Positions 1 to 8,755 of a stretch of DNA of 33,497 nt are shown one piece after another (the stretch's first letter is position 1; each line of letters opens with the position of its first letter). This stretch comes from CAYGZM01 sp964354365 (GTDB lineage: Bacteria > Planctomycetota > Phycisphaerae > Sedimentisphaerales > Anaerobacaceae), in the NCBI GenBank assembly GCA_964354365.1, contig CAYGZM010000031.1, positions 1 through 33,497 of the forward strand, given 5' to 3'. The notes beneath the pieces are model-generated. The model was not told the DNA's origin and did no database searches. It saw only the letters and a program-made list of their open reading frames with translations. The position numbers and the translations under genes were made by a program.

Positions 1-137
1 TCAATACGGTTATTCTCACACAGCTCCTTTACGATCTCGTCAAGGAAGGCCTGAACTATTTGCTTTACCGCGACCCGCTTGGCTTGGGTCAGCTCTGCAA
101 TTCGATCGATAAGTTCTTTCTTCGTAACTGTTGCCAT
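1..137 (-). CDS. HU/IHF-family DNA-binding protein, N-terminal part (cut by window edge)
   Basis: Reading leftward from an ATG at 137, the first 45 residues begin MATVTKKELIDRIAELT and continue through a basic KRVAVKQ segment and an amphipathic QAFLDEIVKEL helix. This is the helix-turn-helix dimerisation half of HU/IHF proteins (about 90-100 aa in full). The DNA-binding beta arms would lie beyond base 1. A GAGG ribosome-binding site sits seven bases before the ATG. HU-type proteins bend and compact DNA in the nucleoid; HU and the IHF subunits cannot be told apart from this half. The frame runs open to the edge, so the stop is not visible. Upstream lies a gene-free region of about 1 kb. Confidence 0.85.
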   Translation of the reverse strand, partial: MATVTKKELIDRIAELTQAKRVAVKQIVQAFLDEIVKELCENNRI

Positions 138-815
138 ACGTTACCTCACTTGTAGGAAAGAGCTTTTGGAAAACTCGGTTTCAGTCACACAAAAAGCCCG
201 TTGCACAACGTATCGTTACGTTCCTGTCGTCCAACAGCCCGTCGCCATACACGTCAACAAACCCGCGGTTCCTTAAGCAGCCGCATCAGCCGGATTTCGG
301 GGCGCATAACCTGCCTTATCAGCCGCAAAATCAACCGCAAAATGCACATCACAAAACACTGCAACTTACTATACTACAAAGACTTCTAAACGGCAAGCAA
401 TTTTTGGACAAAATTCCTGGTTTCTTGAAAAAAACCAATCCTGCTCCAATACTCCCGCAACAAGCGCAAGATATTCGCCGCATCATGCAACTGCCGCACA
501 GGTCCTCGAAAGAATCGCCAACGCGCCGATTCCGAAAAGAAAGCAGTCAAGCAAGCAGACGTCATAGCCAAGAAAGTGAAGATTGTAAAGTCTTTATTGG
601 CAAGATGTTACGGAGCAGCCCCCGCCTGCGCCACCGGCCTCACTGGAGCAACGGCCTTGGCCAAATCATAAGGGGCACGCGCTCGCCGCAGCGGGCAGGA
701 ATCGTGCATTTTGCCGTGCCGACAGTGCGACAGAAATCGGCGTCTCCGCAGTCTTCTTGCTCGTTGAGCGGATCGTTCACGAGGCGCACGCAGCGGGCCG
801 ACACGCCGCAAGAAA
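138..815. other. Gene-free stretch upstream of the HU gene
   Basis: No convincing gene is seen here. A 247-codon open frame crosses it on the plus strand from a TTG, but it has no ribosome-binding site, no recognisable motif and a composition rich in Q, H, S and P. Minus-strand fragments with several cysteines at about 640-830 may be remnants of a lost gene, but I cannot assign them. Confidence 0.5.
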
Positions 816-975
816 AAATACTTATTAACGTCCCAAAGGTTGGGGCAAGTCAGCGTTTAGCGGATAGCGTTTAGCGTCCGGTTTTTTCCTGTACGCTCCA
901 CGCTCCACGCTACGAAGAACGCTTTCTTACCCGATAGTCTTTTCCCCACAAATCTTGGGACGATACCAAATACTT
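816..975 (-). mobile_element. 144-bp MITE, copy A, with 8-bp target-site duplications
   Basis: The element occupies 824-967 and is flanked by identical 8-bp direct repeats AAATACTT at 816-823 and 968-975. Read on the minus strand it begins GGTATCGTCCCAAGATTTG. Its other end, read inward, is ATTAACGTCCCAAAGGTT, so the ends are imperfect inverted repeats sharing CGTCCCAA and a GGGG block. It has the same length as copy B at 15900-16043, and by eye differs at about six positions. It is too short to encode a transposase, so it would be a non-autonomous element mobilised in trans. The right end lies 10 bases before the -35 box of the candidate lepB promoter. Confidence 0.8.
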
Positions 976-977
976 TG

Positions 978-1006
978 TTGACCGGCCGAGGGTTTGTCGG
1001 CATAAT
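978..1006 (+). promoter_or_regulatory. Candidate sigma70-type promoter for lepB
   Basis: TTGACC at 978-983 and CATAAT at 1001-1006 are separated by 17 bases. Transcription from here would give lepB a leader of about 145 bases. The MITE target duplication ends two bases upstream of the -35 box. Confidence 0.45.
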
Positions 1007-1157
1007 TACCCCTTCTGTATTTGCCGGCTGATTTATAGCTCTTGTCTGGGGCGTTTGGCGACTACCGGGTTCGCTGGGCGAAAGGTCGGCCGCAGTGTTT
1101 GATTGGTGTTTTTGAAACGGACAACGCAAGGCCGACAATCTGACGGAACGCGTATTT

Positions 1158-2729
1158 ATGCCTTCGACCAAGAGCGAAGAAAAACAAGATTCCAACAAGG
1201 CTCCTCGTAAAAAGAAGGACAGGGCGGCCGAAATTGCCGACACCTTCGAATGGCTGATAACGGCCTTCATACTCGCCTTTGTTTTCAGGGCCTTTGTGAT
1301 GGAGGCGTTCCGCATACCTACTGGCAGTATGGCCGATACCCTCAAGGGCGCCCACTTTAGACTGCGCTGCGCCCAGTGTGGGTACAGATATGAGCACGGC
1401 TTCGCCCCCGGCCAGTATTCCGACCGCAACGGGCGAAGACTGCAGGAAGATACCGTCCCGAGTACGCCCGTCACGCCCCCGCGGACGCGATGCCCGAGCT
1501 GCGGATACTATGAGCCAACCCCCGGCAAAGTCACCGTGGCGAACGGCGACAGGATACTCGTCCTCAAGTGCATTTATCAGTTCTTCGAACCCAAACGCTG
1601 GGATGTAATCGTATTCAAGAACCCAAACGAACCCCACGTGAACTACATCAAGCGGCTGGCTGCTCTGCCCGGAGACAGCCTCGAAATAATCGACGGTGAC
1701 GTCTATATCGACGGGAAAATCAGTCGAAAGCCGCCCGAAGTCCAGCAAGAGCTGTGGATGCCGATATACGACAACGACTACCAGCCTGTCAACCCCAGCG
1801 AGCCTGCTTTCAGCGTTACGCACAACCAGCCGTGGCGTCAGCCCTTCACAAATACGCCGGGATCGCAATGGGTTACGACCGACCATAACAGCCCGATCCT
1901 GTTTCATCTGGACAGCCCCTCGGACCGGATCAATGAGATTGTCTATGACAGCGCGATAGGCAATGATTTCAGAACAGCATACGCTTATAACGATGTCGGG
2001 TTCTACAGGAATATGCCTTATTGCAGTGACTTGATGGTGCGTTTTTACTCACGCCCCACCGACGTCGCAGGAACAATCGGGATAAGCCTCAGCAAATACG
2101 AAACAATCTACAAGGCCTCGGTCGATGCAGCCGGGCAAATGGTCATCGCCAAAGTCTCCAATGGAGCCGAATCCGTGCTCGTCAGTGAGCAAGTCGAGCC
2201 CCCGGCGGCGGATAGGTGGATGCTGGTCAGGTTCGCCAACGTTGACCATCAACTGATCTTTGAGTTCGGTGCGAAGAAAATAAGCTATGATCTTGGCCTC
2301 GAACCGCTGGCTGCCGGCGAAAGAAAAACTGATGTTGAGCCGAAAGTCATTATCCTCGGCTCCGGAAAGCTAACGCTGTCCCACGTGGCGATTTTCAGGG
2401 ATATTCACTATACATCCGGAAGGTCTATGAACGGCGAAGACGGGCGCGCCACCGAGGGCAATCCCTTCGTGCTCAAGGACGATGAGTTCTTCGTATTGGG
2501 TGATAACAGCCCGAACAGTCTGGACGCCAGATGGTGGGAGAGCCCGGGAATGGCCAACAACGGCCTGTACTACCGCCCGGGCATTGTCCCGCGAGACTAC
2601 CTCGTCGGAAAGGCGCTCTTTGTCTATTGGCCCAGCGGGTTCAAGCCGTTCGCCAAATTCCCGATTGCAGTTATTCCAAACGTCGGAAAGATGCGTTTTA
2701 TCTACGGCGGCTCGAACAAGAGCCCGTGA
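1158..2729 (+). CDS. lepB: Signal peptidase I (S26 family) with zinc-ribbon-like and large C-terminal-half insertions
   Basis: This is a 523-residue membrane serine protease that would remove signal peptides from exported proteins. A basic N-terminus is followed by one membrane segment (about 30-50). The catalytic Ser57 lies in FRIPTGSM and the general-base Lys165 in YIKRLAALPGD. The conserved late box, EFFVLGDNSPNSLDARWW, lies near residue 441. Typical LepB proteins have 250-320 residues. Here the extra length lies in two places: a C71-x2-C74 / C112-x2-C115 zinc-ribbon-like insert between Ser and Lys, and roughly 200 residues (about 200-430) between the Lys box and the GDNS box. The second insert looks like a beta-sandwich of concanavalin/LamG type. 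The family call is secure; the insert folds are inference. A PDZ fragment follows after 15 bases. Confidence 0.93.
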   Translation: MPSTKSEEKQDSNKAPRKKKDRAAEIADTFEWLITAFILAFVFRAFVMEAFRIPTGSMADTLKGAHFRLRCAQCGYRYEHGFAPGQYSDRNGRRLQEDTVPSTPVTPPRTRCPSCGYYEPTPGKVTVANGDRILVLKCIYQFFEPKRWDVIVFKNPNEPHVNYIKRLAALPGDSLEIIDGDVYIDGKISRKPPEVQQELWMPIYDNDYQPVNPSEPAFSVTHNQPWRQPFTNTPGSQWVTTDHNSPILFHLDSPSDRINEIVYDSAIGNDFRTAYAYNDVGFYRNMPYCSDLMVRFYSRPTDVAGTIGISLSKYETIYKASVDAAGQMVIAKVSNGAESVLVSEQVEPPAADRWMLVRFANVDHQLIFEFGAKKISYDLGLEPLAAGERKTDVEPKVIILGSGKLTLSHVAIFRDIHYTSGRSMNGEDGRATEGNPFVLKDDEFFVLGDNSPNSLDARWWESPGMANNGLYYRPGIVPRDYLVGKALFVYWPSGFKPFAKFPIAVIPNVGKMRFIYGGSNKSP

Positions 2730-2744
2730 CGCCGCTAATCATCT

Positions 2745-2993
2745 GTGGCCCACGAAAGAAGATCGCCGAGCGCATTTGTCGCACGATTTTGTGGGTTAGA
2801 CCCGCCGGCACGCTCAGGACTTCGGCCCGGCGACGTTATTCTGGAGATAGGGGGGAGCAAGGTCCAGAGTGTTGAGGCCCTGGTTGACCGCGTGGAGGGT
2901 CTTAAGGGGCGGGAGAAGCTCGAAATCGTGCTGATACGAGCCGGTGGAGACGACACGCCCGAGAAACTGGTGATCGGCTTGAAAACAGCATAA
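2745..2993 (+). pseudogene. PDZ-domain fragment, probably a remnant of a larger protein
   Basis: An 82-codon frame ends in a clear PDZ core: SGLRPGDVILEIGGSKVQS followed by a helix and the final strands. That matches the PDZ modules of HtrA/DegP and RseP-type proteases. The first PDZ strand and any protease domain are missing, and the first 25 residues look unrelated to PDZ. It starts 15 bases after the lepB stop, with no good ribosome-binding site. It may be the surviving tail of a decayed gene or a short standalone PDZ protein. The pseudogene reading is my inference from the missing half of the fold. Confidence 0.5.
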
Positions 2994-3089
2994 AACGGGG
3001 AACTCCGTTCGGCGATGACCGCTGGAAACAACTCACCGCAGCTAAACTGAAACTGGAATCAACGATGAGACCAAAGGCAAGACCAAAAA

Positions 3090-3109
3090 AATGCACCGGA
3101 CACCTTTAA
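3090..3109 (+). repeat. Left arm of a perfect 20-bp inverted repeat
   Basis: AATGCACCGGACACCTTTAA here is repeated in exact reverse complement at 4900-4919. The two arms enclose the thioredoxin-like gene and its upstream region, a span of about 1.83 kb. Outside the 20 bp the similarity continues imperfectly in A-rich sequence. Confidence 0.8.
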
Positions 3110-3158
3110 GTATCCCCCACCATTTTAATCAACTCTGCGACACTGCCGGTGCCGGTGC

Positions 3159-4541
3159 TTACGGCTTTGGCTTCCAGCGGTAAAGGAAAGCGAAGACCTT
3201 GTTCGGGTCATATCCCATCCCCCCTGAAAAAGAGCCTGTACTATGGTTGACCACGACACCCCCCTCGCCATTGAGAATAGTCAGATAGGGATACCCTTCG
3301 GGTTTGGCGCCGAAGCGCCGGGGCAAATCTTCGTTGGACTCAATATCCACAAGAACCAATTCATATTTATCGCGAAACAGCTTGCTCACCTTGCCGTCCT
3401 TATTGAAGCAGTCGAACAGGACATGGCAGAAGCGACACCAGTCGCCGCCATACATCAGCAGGACATGCTTGTTGTCTCGCTTGGCTTTGCCAAGGGCATC
3501 GCTGATTTGTTTTTCAGCATCGGCATTGGGGTCATAGATGCGTGGGTGTTTCGGACTGCCGGACGCCGATTGTTCGTTATTCTGCGCGCCCTGGACTACA
3601 TAGGTAGTCTTTGCAACGCCGTCCCAGACGAACGTTCCGACCGGGAAATCGACTTTGAGCTTGTCGTCAGCTATGCCCTTGTTAACCTTGATACTGCTTT
3701 GATCGACATCCAGAGTCTGGGTGTTAGTCATACCGTTCCGACCATCCGGCAGCAGATAATAGTCATGTCGAACTCCTTTCAATGGCAGCCAGATGCCATC
3801 TATATTTATATACTCCATCGCATCAATTTGCTCTATTAGCTTCCCGCTTGGGGAATAATGGGCCATGCGTAAAGGCACATAATCCTTGGTCGGATCCAGC
3901 CAGAATCTCTTTGATACAACGTCCCTGTTCACCGTTGATAAGTAATACGACAACTCCACAACAACGCAATCAACGCCATTTACCGTCTTTTCTGGATATG
4001 CATCATTGATCGCACCATTCCCGATTGAGAGTATTATGGGTGTTTCACTGACTTCCCTAAAAAAGCTCGTAAACGTAACCGCGCTTTTGCGCATTTTGAA
4101 CCGGAGCCGCTTGTCAGTTTGGCGAATTGTCCCGGTCTTGCTTGCGTTATCCAGAGCCCTGGTTACTCCATCAGAGTCTCGAGAGAACTGGGATAGAGAT
4201 GTAGTTCCGCGCCTACCATCAACCTCATGCTCTTCCAGGAATGCCCTTTCTCCTTTCAAGAACTCATGGTAAGAGTTGACAACCGTTCTTGCCTGCATTT
4301 GGTCCGGGGACAAATCGCTCCAACCTTGGAACACGTCTTTATTCCCCTTGGTGACGAAATTACCCACTTTTAGGGGCACGGACGTGACTGTATAATGGAT
4401 ATCCAGGTCTTTTAGACGCGCCTCCTGGCTCTCGAGGGCTCTTAGGATGTCATCTGTGGTAGGTTCAGTCTTGGCAGAAACCTGCTGGCATGCGATTGCC
4501 AACAACGAAAAGCCCATTTGCAGGATTGGTCGACATTTCAT
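3159..4541 (-). CDS. Exported protein with C-terminal thioredoxin-like domain
   Basis: The 460-residue protein starts at the ATG at 4541, chosen because GGGAG lies seven bases before it and a signal peptide follows directly (MKCRPILQMGFSLLAIAC...VSA). An open frame reaches back to 4592 but lacks these signals. Cleavage after VSA is likely; a lipoprotein site at Cys18 is possible but the box is imperfect. Residues about 30-330 form an uncharacterised beta-rich region with repeated DGIWLPLKG/VDCVVVELSYY-type strands. A thioredoxin fold follows, with HVLLMYGGDWCRFC giving the redox pair Cys369-Cys372 and a cis-proline region at GYPYLTI. The role is probably thiol chemistry on exported proteins; the partner is unknown. 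It is flanked by 20-bp inverted repeats. Confidence 0.75.
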   Translation of the reverse strand: MKCRPILQMGFSLLAIACQQVSAKTEPTTDDILRALESQEARLKDLDIHYTVTSVPLKVGNFVTKGNKDVFQGWSDLSPDQMQARTVVNSYHEFLKGERAFLEEHEVDGRRGTTSLSQFSRDSDGVTRALDNASKTGTIRQTDKRLRFKMRKSAVTFTSFFREVSETPIILSIGNGAINDAYPEKTVNGVDCVVVELSYYLSTVNRDVVSKRFWLDPTKDYVPLRMAHYSPSGKLIEQIDAMEYINIDGIWLPLKGVRHDYYLLPDGRNGMTNTQTLDVDQSSIKVNKGIADDKLKVDFPVGTFVWDGVAKTTYVVQGAQNNEQSASGSPKHPRIYDPNADAEKQISDALGKAKRDNKHVLLMYGGDWCRFCHVLFDCFNKDGKVSKLFRDKYELVLVDIESNEDLPRRFGAKPEGYPYLTILNGEGGVVVNHSTGSFSGGMGYDPNKVFAFLYRWKPKP

Positions 4542-5025
4542 TGCTTTACTCCCGGAAACCTCACATAGGGTACACTTATTCATGCGCGTCAACTACGGCA
4601 ATGCCGCGGCCCTTCGTGTCTTGCCGTCGTGTAAGCATGGGACTTCTCGCAGTGCTCAACGAATCATATCTCTTGATTTGGACATGCTAACCGATATTCT
4701 CCTGTGAGTAAAGACCTTTTCATCGTGTTTTCGTGTATCGCGAAATGACGGTAGCCTTATAAGCTGGTTGCGGCTCAACACAAGCAATTGCGCAGTTGCC
4801 TGTCAATCTCAGCCGCATTGTGATACAATTGGCGGCGAAGGCCTGAGCTCAAGAGCAGAAGCCAACGGGGTGAATTAAAGGGGTGAATTAAGAGGCGAAT
4901 TAAAGGTGTCCGGTGCATTGTTTTCTTTGTGAATGTTGTCTATGATTATCCCCTTTAATTATCCCGATGTTGTATTGCCTATTGACTGCCGAACCATACC
5001 ACCCCGAGGTTCGCCAAGAGGATGC
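4542..5025. other. Intergenic region with a short tandem repeat
   Basis: No gene is seen in this gap of about 480 bases. At 4867-4905 a G/A-rich unit close to GGGTGAATTAAAG occurs about three times in a row, running directly into the right arm of the 20-bp inverted repeat. Confidence 0.55.
4900..4919 (-). repeat. Right arm of a perfect 20-bp inverted repeat
   Basis: TTAAAGGTGTCCGGTGCATT is the exact reverse complement of 3090-3109. It sits at the end of the GGGTGAATTAAAG-like tandem array. Confidence 0.8.
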
Positions 5026-5054
5026 TTGCCTTTGGCGGGCCTTTGTGCTTAAAT
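5026..5054 (+). promoter_or_regulatory. Candidate promoter for the rhamnosidase gene
   Basis: TTGCCT at 5026-5031 and TTAAAT at 5049-5054 have a 17-base spacer, about 50 bases before the start codon. Confidence 0.4.
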
Positions 5055-5103
5055 CCTTTCAGCTTTGATCCCTAATAAACAGTATCTCTAACGGAGTAGA
5101 AAA

Positions 5104-8100
5104 ATGAGAATCGGATTTATTTCAATAGTGCTCGCTGCGATGATGCTCGCCGCGAGTGGATGCGCAACTCTTAACGAAGGCCGGACCGGCACCGCGAATC
5201 TGCGATGCGAATACCTCACCGACCCCCAGGGCATAGGTGCCGCCAGCCCACGACTGAGCTGGGTTATGGACGCGCCGGGACGCGGACGGGCGCAAGCCGC
5301 ATACCACATCCTCGTCGCCGGCAGTAAAGACCTGCTCAAGCGAAACGTAGGCGATCTCTGGGATAGCGGCAGGGTGCAGTCCGACCAGAGCAACCAGGTC
5401 GTGTACCAGGGCAAGCCCCTCAGCTCAAGGCAGCAGTGCTGCTGGAAGGTGCGTATCTGGGACAAGGACGGCAACGTATCGCCCTGGAGCGCCCCTGCAA
5501 CGTGGACCGTCGGGTTGCTCAACCCCGGCGATTGGCGGGCAAAGTGGATAGGTTATGATGCCAAGCCCTCGGACACCTACCCCGTGACAAAGGAGCAGGA
5601 CCTGCTCAGCCTCGATGGATGCAGCTGGGTCTGGTGCCCCGGCGAGGACGGCGCCCAGCCCGTCCCTGTGGGGACGCGCTATTTCAGGCACAGCCTCAAA
5701 ATTGCATCCGGCCGGAAGATCAAACAGGCCCGCTTCCGCCTGCTCGCCGACAACGAAGGAACACTCTATGTTAATGGGCAGCTTGTCCAGAAGTTCTCCG
5801 GCTGGCAGCCGGCTTATACCCTTGATGTAACCGATAGGCTAAAGTCCGCAGAGAACACTCTTGCCATCGCCGTCGAGAACAAAGGAGATGCCCCGAATCC
5901 CGCCGGGCTTGCGGGCAAGCTGCTTGTAGAGTTTGCCGACGGTGCAAGCCAGACGCTGCCGGTTGACGCCTCGTGGAAAGCGGCCAAAGAAGCCCCCGAT
6001 GGCTGGGTTACTGCCGATTTTGATGATACCGGCTGGGCCAATGCCAAGCCTATTGTCGAGGTTGGCGGCCAGCCCTGGGGCCAGGTCCACAAGCCGCAAC
6101 TAATTCTGCCGCCACCGCCTTATCTTCGCAGCGATTTTACGGTCGATAGGCCTGTCAAGAGCGCCGTGGTTTACGCATCGGCGCTCGGCCTTTACGAGCT
6201 GCACATCAACGGCCGGCGCGTCGGCCAGGACTATTTCACGCCCGGCTGGACCGACTACACAAAGCGCGTCTATTACCAGACGTATGACGTCACGGACCTG
6301 GTGCGGCAGGGCGGCAACGCCATCGGCGCCATTCTCGCCGACGGCTGGTACGCCGGCTATATAGGATTCGGAAAGAAAAGAGAGCACTACGGCGACAAGC
6401 CCCGCCTGCTCGTGCAGCTTGAAATCGAATACGCCGACGGCGCAAAAGACACTATCGTCACCGATGAATCCTGGAAGGCTGCCTACGGCCCGTGCCTCGA
6501 GGCCGATTTCCTTATGGGCGAGACGCACGACGCCCGCCTGCAAATGGCCGGCTGGGACCGCACCGGCTTCGACGATTCAAAGTGGGACAAAGTGGCCGTA
6601 ACAGACAAAATCGACGCGAAAATCCAGCCCCATCCCGGCGTCCCTGTCCGAAAGATTATGGAAATCAAGCCCAAGACACGCACCGAGCCAAAGCAGGGCG
6701 TTTACGTCTTCGATATGGGCCAGAACTTCGCCGGCTGGGTCCGTTTGAAAGTCGCAGGAAAGGCCGGAACGAAGGTCGTCCTGCGGTTCGCCGAGATGTT
6801 GAACCCCGACGGCACAATCTATACCACGAATCTCCGCGAGGCCCGCTGCACCGACTCCTACACGCTCGCCGGCGCCCGCACGGAAATCTGGGAGCCCAAG
6901 TTCACCTTCCACGGCTTTCGGTACGTCGAGGTCGCCGGCTATCCAGGCAAGCCCGGACTCGATGCAATTACGGGCGTTGTTGTTCATTCGGATACGCCCG
7001 TCGCCGGCTCCTTCGAGTGCTCCAATCCAATGGTCAATCAGCTTTATAGCAACATTGTCTGGAGCCAGCGAGGCAACTTCATCGAGATTCCCACCGACTG
7101 CCCCCAGCGTGACGAGCGGCTTGGCTGGACCGGCGACGCCCAGATATTCATCCGCACCGCCACCTACAATATGGACGTCTCGGCCTTTTTCACAAAGTGG
7201 CTCATTGACCTCGAGGACGCCCAGACCCCCGAAGGCGCCTTCCCCGACGTCGCCCCCCACAAGGTTGCGATGGGCAGCGGCGTCCCGGCGTGGGGCGATG
7301 CAGGCGTTATATGTCCCTGGACCATATACGAGGTCTATGGCGATAAGCGCGTCATCGAGACGCACTATGAGTCGATGAAGAAATGGATTGCGTATCTGAA
7401 AACCAACAGCAAAGACCTCCTGCGCCCCGCCTACGGCTACGGCGACTGGGTCTCCATCGGCTCCGATACGCCCAAAGACGTTATCGCCACCGCCTACTTC
7501 GCATACAGCACGCGATTCCTCTCGAAAATGGCGGCCGCCATCGGCAAGACCGACGACGCAAAGCAGTACGAGCAGCTTTTCGAGCAAATCAAGGACGCCT
7601 TCAACAAGGGCTACGTGTCTGCCGACGGCAAGATCAAGGGCGAAACGCAGACGTGCTATCTGCTCGGCCTGCACTTCGACTTGCTGCCTGGGGACAAGCG
7701 CGCCGCCGCGACGCAGTATCTCGTTGACGACATCGAAAAGAGGGGCTGGCGCCTCTCGACCGGGTTTGTCGGCCTGAGCTACCTCCTCCCGACGCTGACA
7801 GAGACCGGCCATCTGGACGTCGCCTACCGCCTGCTCAATCAGGATACCTTCCCAAGCTGGGGATACAGCATCAAGAACGGCGCCACCACAATATGGGAGC
7901 GCTGGGACGGCTGGACCGAGGAAAAGGGCTTCCAGGACCCCGGAATGAACTCGTTCAACCACTACGCCTTCGGCTCGGTGGGGCGGTGGCTCTTCAATAC
8001 CGTCGCCGGAATTGACACCGACGGCCCCGGCTTCAAACGCATCCGTATTGAGCCGCGGCCCGCAGGCGGTTTCACTTATGCCAAAGCAAGCTACGACTCC

Positions 8101-8343
8101 ATCAACGGCAAAATCACCAGCAATTGGAGGATAGAGGACGGCAAATTCACGCTCGATGTCGCCATCCCGCCCAATACAACCGCGACGGTGTACGTCCCCG
8201 CCGCCGATGCGGGCCGTGTCAGCGAGAGCGGCAGGCCGGCCGCCAGGTCCGATGGCGTCCGATTCCTCCGAACGGATGCAGACAAGGCCGTATTCGCAGT
8301 CGGCTCGGGAACCTACTCGTTCAAATCGCAGATGCCTGACTGA
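5104..8343 (+). CDS. Alpha-L-rhamnosidase, GH78 family, lipoprotein-type signal
   Basis: The 1079-residue enzyme would release terminal alpha-L-rhamnose from glycans or glycosides by an inverting mechanism. The N-terminus MRIGFISIVLAAMMLAASGC has a lipobox (AASGC), which suggests a membrane-tethered enzyme facing the periplasm. An immunoglobulin-like domain with NLRCEYLTDPQGIGAASPRLSW opens the mature protein. A galactose-binding-type sandwich (about 195-325) and the standard GH78 beta domains come next, then the (alpha/alpha)6 catalytic barrel. The signature DCPQRDERLGWTGDAQ places the general acid at Glu671. The GATTIWERWDGW motif supplies the likely base, Glu932. Length fits multidomain GH78 enzymes. 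GGAG lies about eight bases before the ATG. It is transcribed alone and followed by a repeat island. Confidence 0.93.
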   Translation: MRIGFISIVLAAMMLAASGCATLNEGRTGTANLRCEYLTDPQGIGAASPRLSWVMDAPGRGRAQAAYHILVAGSKDLLKRNVGDLWDSGRVQSDQSNQVVYQGKPLSSRQQCCWKVRIWDKDGNVSPWSAPATWTVGLLNPGDWRAKWIGYDAKPSDTYPVTKEQDLLSLDGCSWVWCPGEDGAQPVPVGTRYFRHSLKIASGRKIKQARFRLLADNEGTLYVNGQLVQKFSGWQPAYTLDVTDRLKSAENTLAIAVENKGDAPNPAGLAGKLLVEFADGASQTLPVDASWKAAKEAPDGWVTADFDDTGWANAKPIVEVGGQPWGQVHKPQLILPPPPYLRSDFTVDRPVKSAVVYASALGLYELHINGRRVGQDYFTPGWTDYTKRVYYQTYDVTDLVRQGGNAIGAILADGWYAGYIGFGKKREHYGDKPRLLVQLEIEYADGAKDTIVTDESWKAAYGPCLEADFLMGETHDARLQMAGWDRTGFDDSKWDKVAVTDKIDAKIQPHPGVPVRKIMEIKPKTRTEPKQGVYVFDMGQNFAGWVRLKVAGKAGTKVVLRFAEMLNPDGTIYTTNLREARCTDSYTLAGARTEIWEPKFTFHGFRYVEVAGYPGKPGLDAITGVVVHSDTPVAGSFECSNPMVNQLYSNIVWSQRGNFIEIPTDCPQRDERLGWTGDAQIFIRTATYNMDVSAFFTKWLIDLEDAQTPEGAFPDVAPHKVAMGSGVPAWGDAGVICPWTIYEVYGDKRVIETHYESMKKWIAYLKTNSKDLLRPAYGYGDWVSIGSDTPKDVIATAYFAYSTRFLSKMAAAIGKTDDAKQYEQLFEQIKDAFNKGYVSADGKIKGETQTCYLLGLHFDLLPGDKRAAATQYLVDDIEKRGWRLSTGFVGLSYLLPTLTETGHLDVAYRLLNQDTFPSWGYSIKNGATTIWERWDGWTEEKGFQDPGMNSFNHYAFGSVGRWLFNTVAGIDTDGPGFKRIRIEPRPAGGFTYAKASYDSINGKITSNWRIEDGKFTLDVAIPPNTTATVYVPAADAGRVSESGRPAARSDGVRFLRTDADKAVFAVGSGTYSFKSQMPD

Positions 8344-8698
8344 GGAGGTTTGGCGGGGGGATTGGGATTGATTATTGATGATTGACAATTTATTATTTGG
8401 GGCCGGGGAATTGGGTTTGATTGGGTTTGTTTTGAATAACGTTCGTTGTTCATTGTTCGTTGTTCTTTGGCATAAGCCTTTGTTCTTGCTGTACTTATGT
8501 TTATATTGCCCATTTTGAAATTGGCTTTGTTTTGCAGAAAACAGGCTGATTTGTAGAGGGATCTCGACAAGCGTAGAGCGCAGGCAAGCTGGGCAGGATG
8601 GGCGGGTGGGGCAGAAGACAGAAGACGGGAGACAGGAGACAGAAAAGGGATTCCCGATGAATCGGGATGTTGGCTTTACTGCGACTTCGCATAGACAT

Positions 8699-8710
8699 TG
8701 ATCACCTCCT
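8699..8710 (-). promoter_or_regulatory. Near-perfect Shine-Dalgarno sequence
   Basis: Read on the minus strand, AGGAGGTGATCA stands directly before the ATG at 8698, six bases from AGGAGG to the start. AGGAGGTGATC is full complementarity to the conserved 3' end of 16S rRNA. Confidence 0.75.
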
Positions 8711-8726
8711 ATTTTGTTAGATGTAT

Positions 8727-8755
8727 ATTATACATCGTACAAGGTTGGGTGTCAA
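8727..8755 (-). promoter_or_regulatory. Perfect consensus sigma70 promoter
   Basis: On the minus strand TTGACA (8755-8750) and TATAAT (8732-8727) are exactly 17 bases apart. A 17-bp palindrome, GATGTATATTATACATC at 8720-8736, overlaps the -10 box and could be an operator. Transcription would run leftward into the repeat island, away from the Hsp70 pair. Confidence 0.75.

Noticed and set aside
131..874. A 247-codon plus-strand open frame
   Set aside because: It starts at a TTG overlapping the HU start on the other strand, has no ribosome-binding site or motif, and runs into MITE copy A.
1062..1907. A 281-codon minus-strand frame over the start of lepB
   Set aside because: Antisense shadow; the plus strand carries the catalytic Ser and Lys motifs.
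6577..8388. A 603-codon minus-strand frame across the rhamnosidase gene
   Set aside because: It is the antisense shadow of a GC-rich gene; the plus-strand GH78 motifs explain the region fully.
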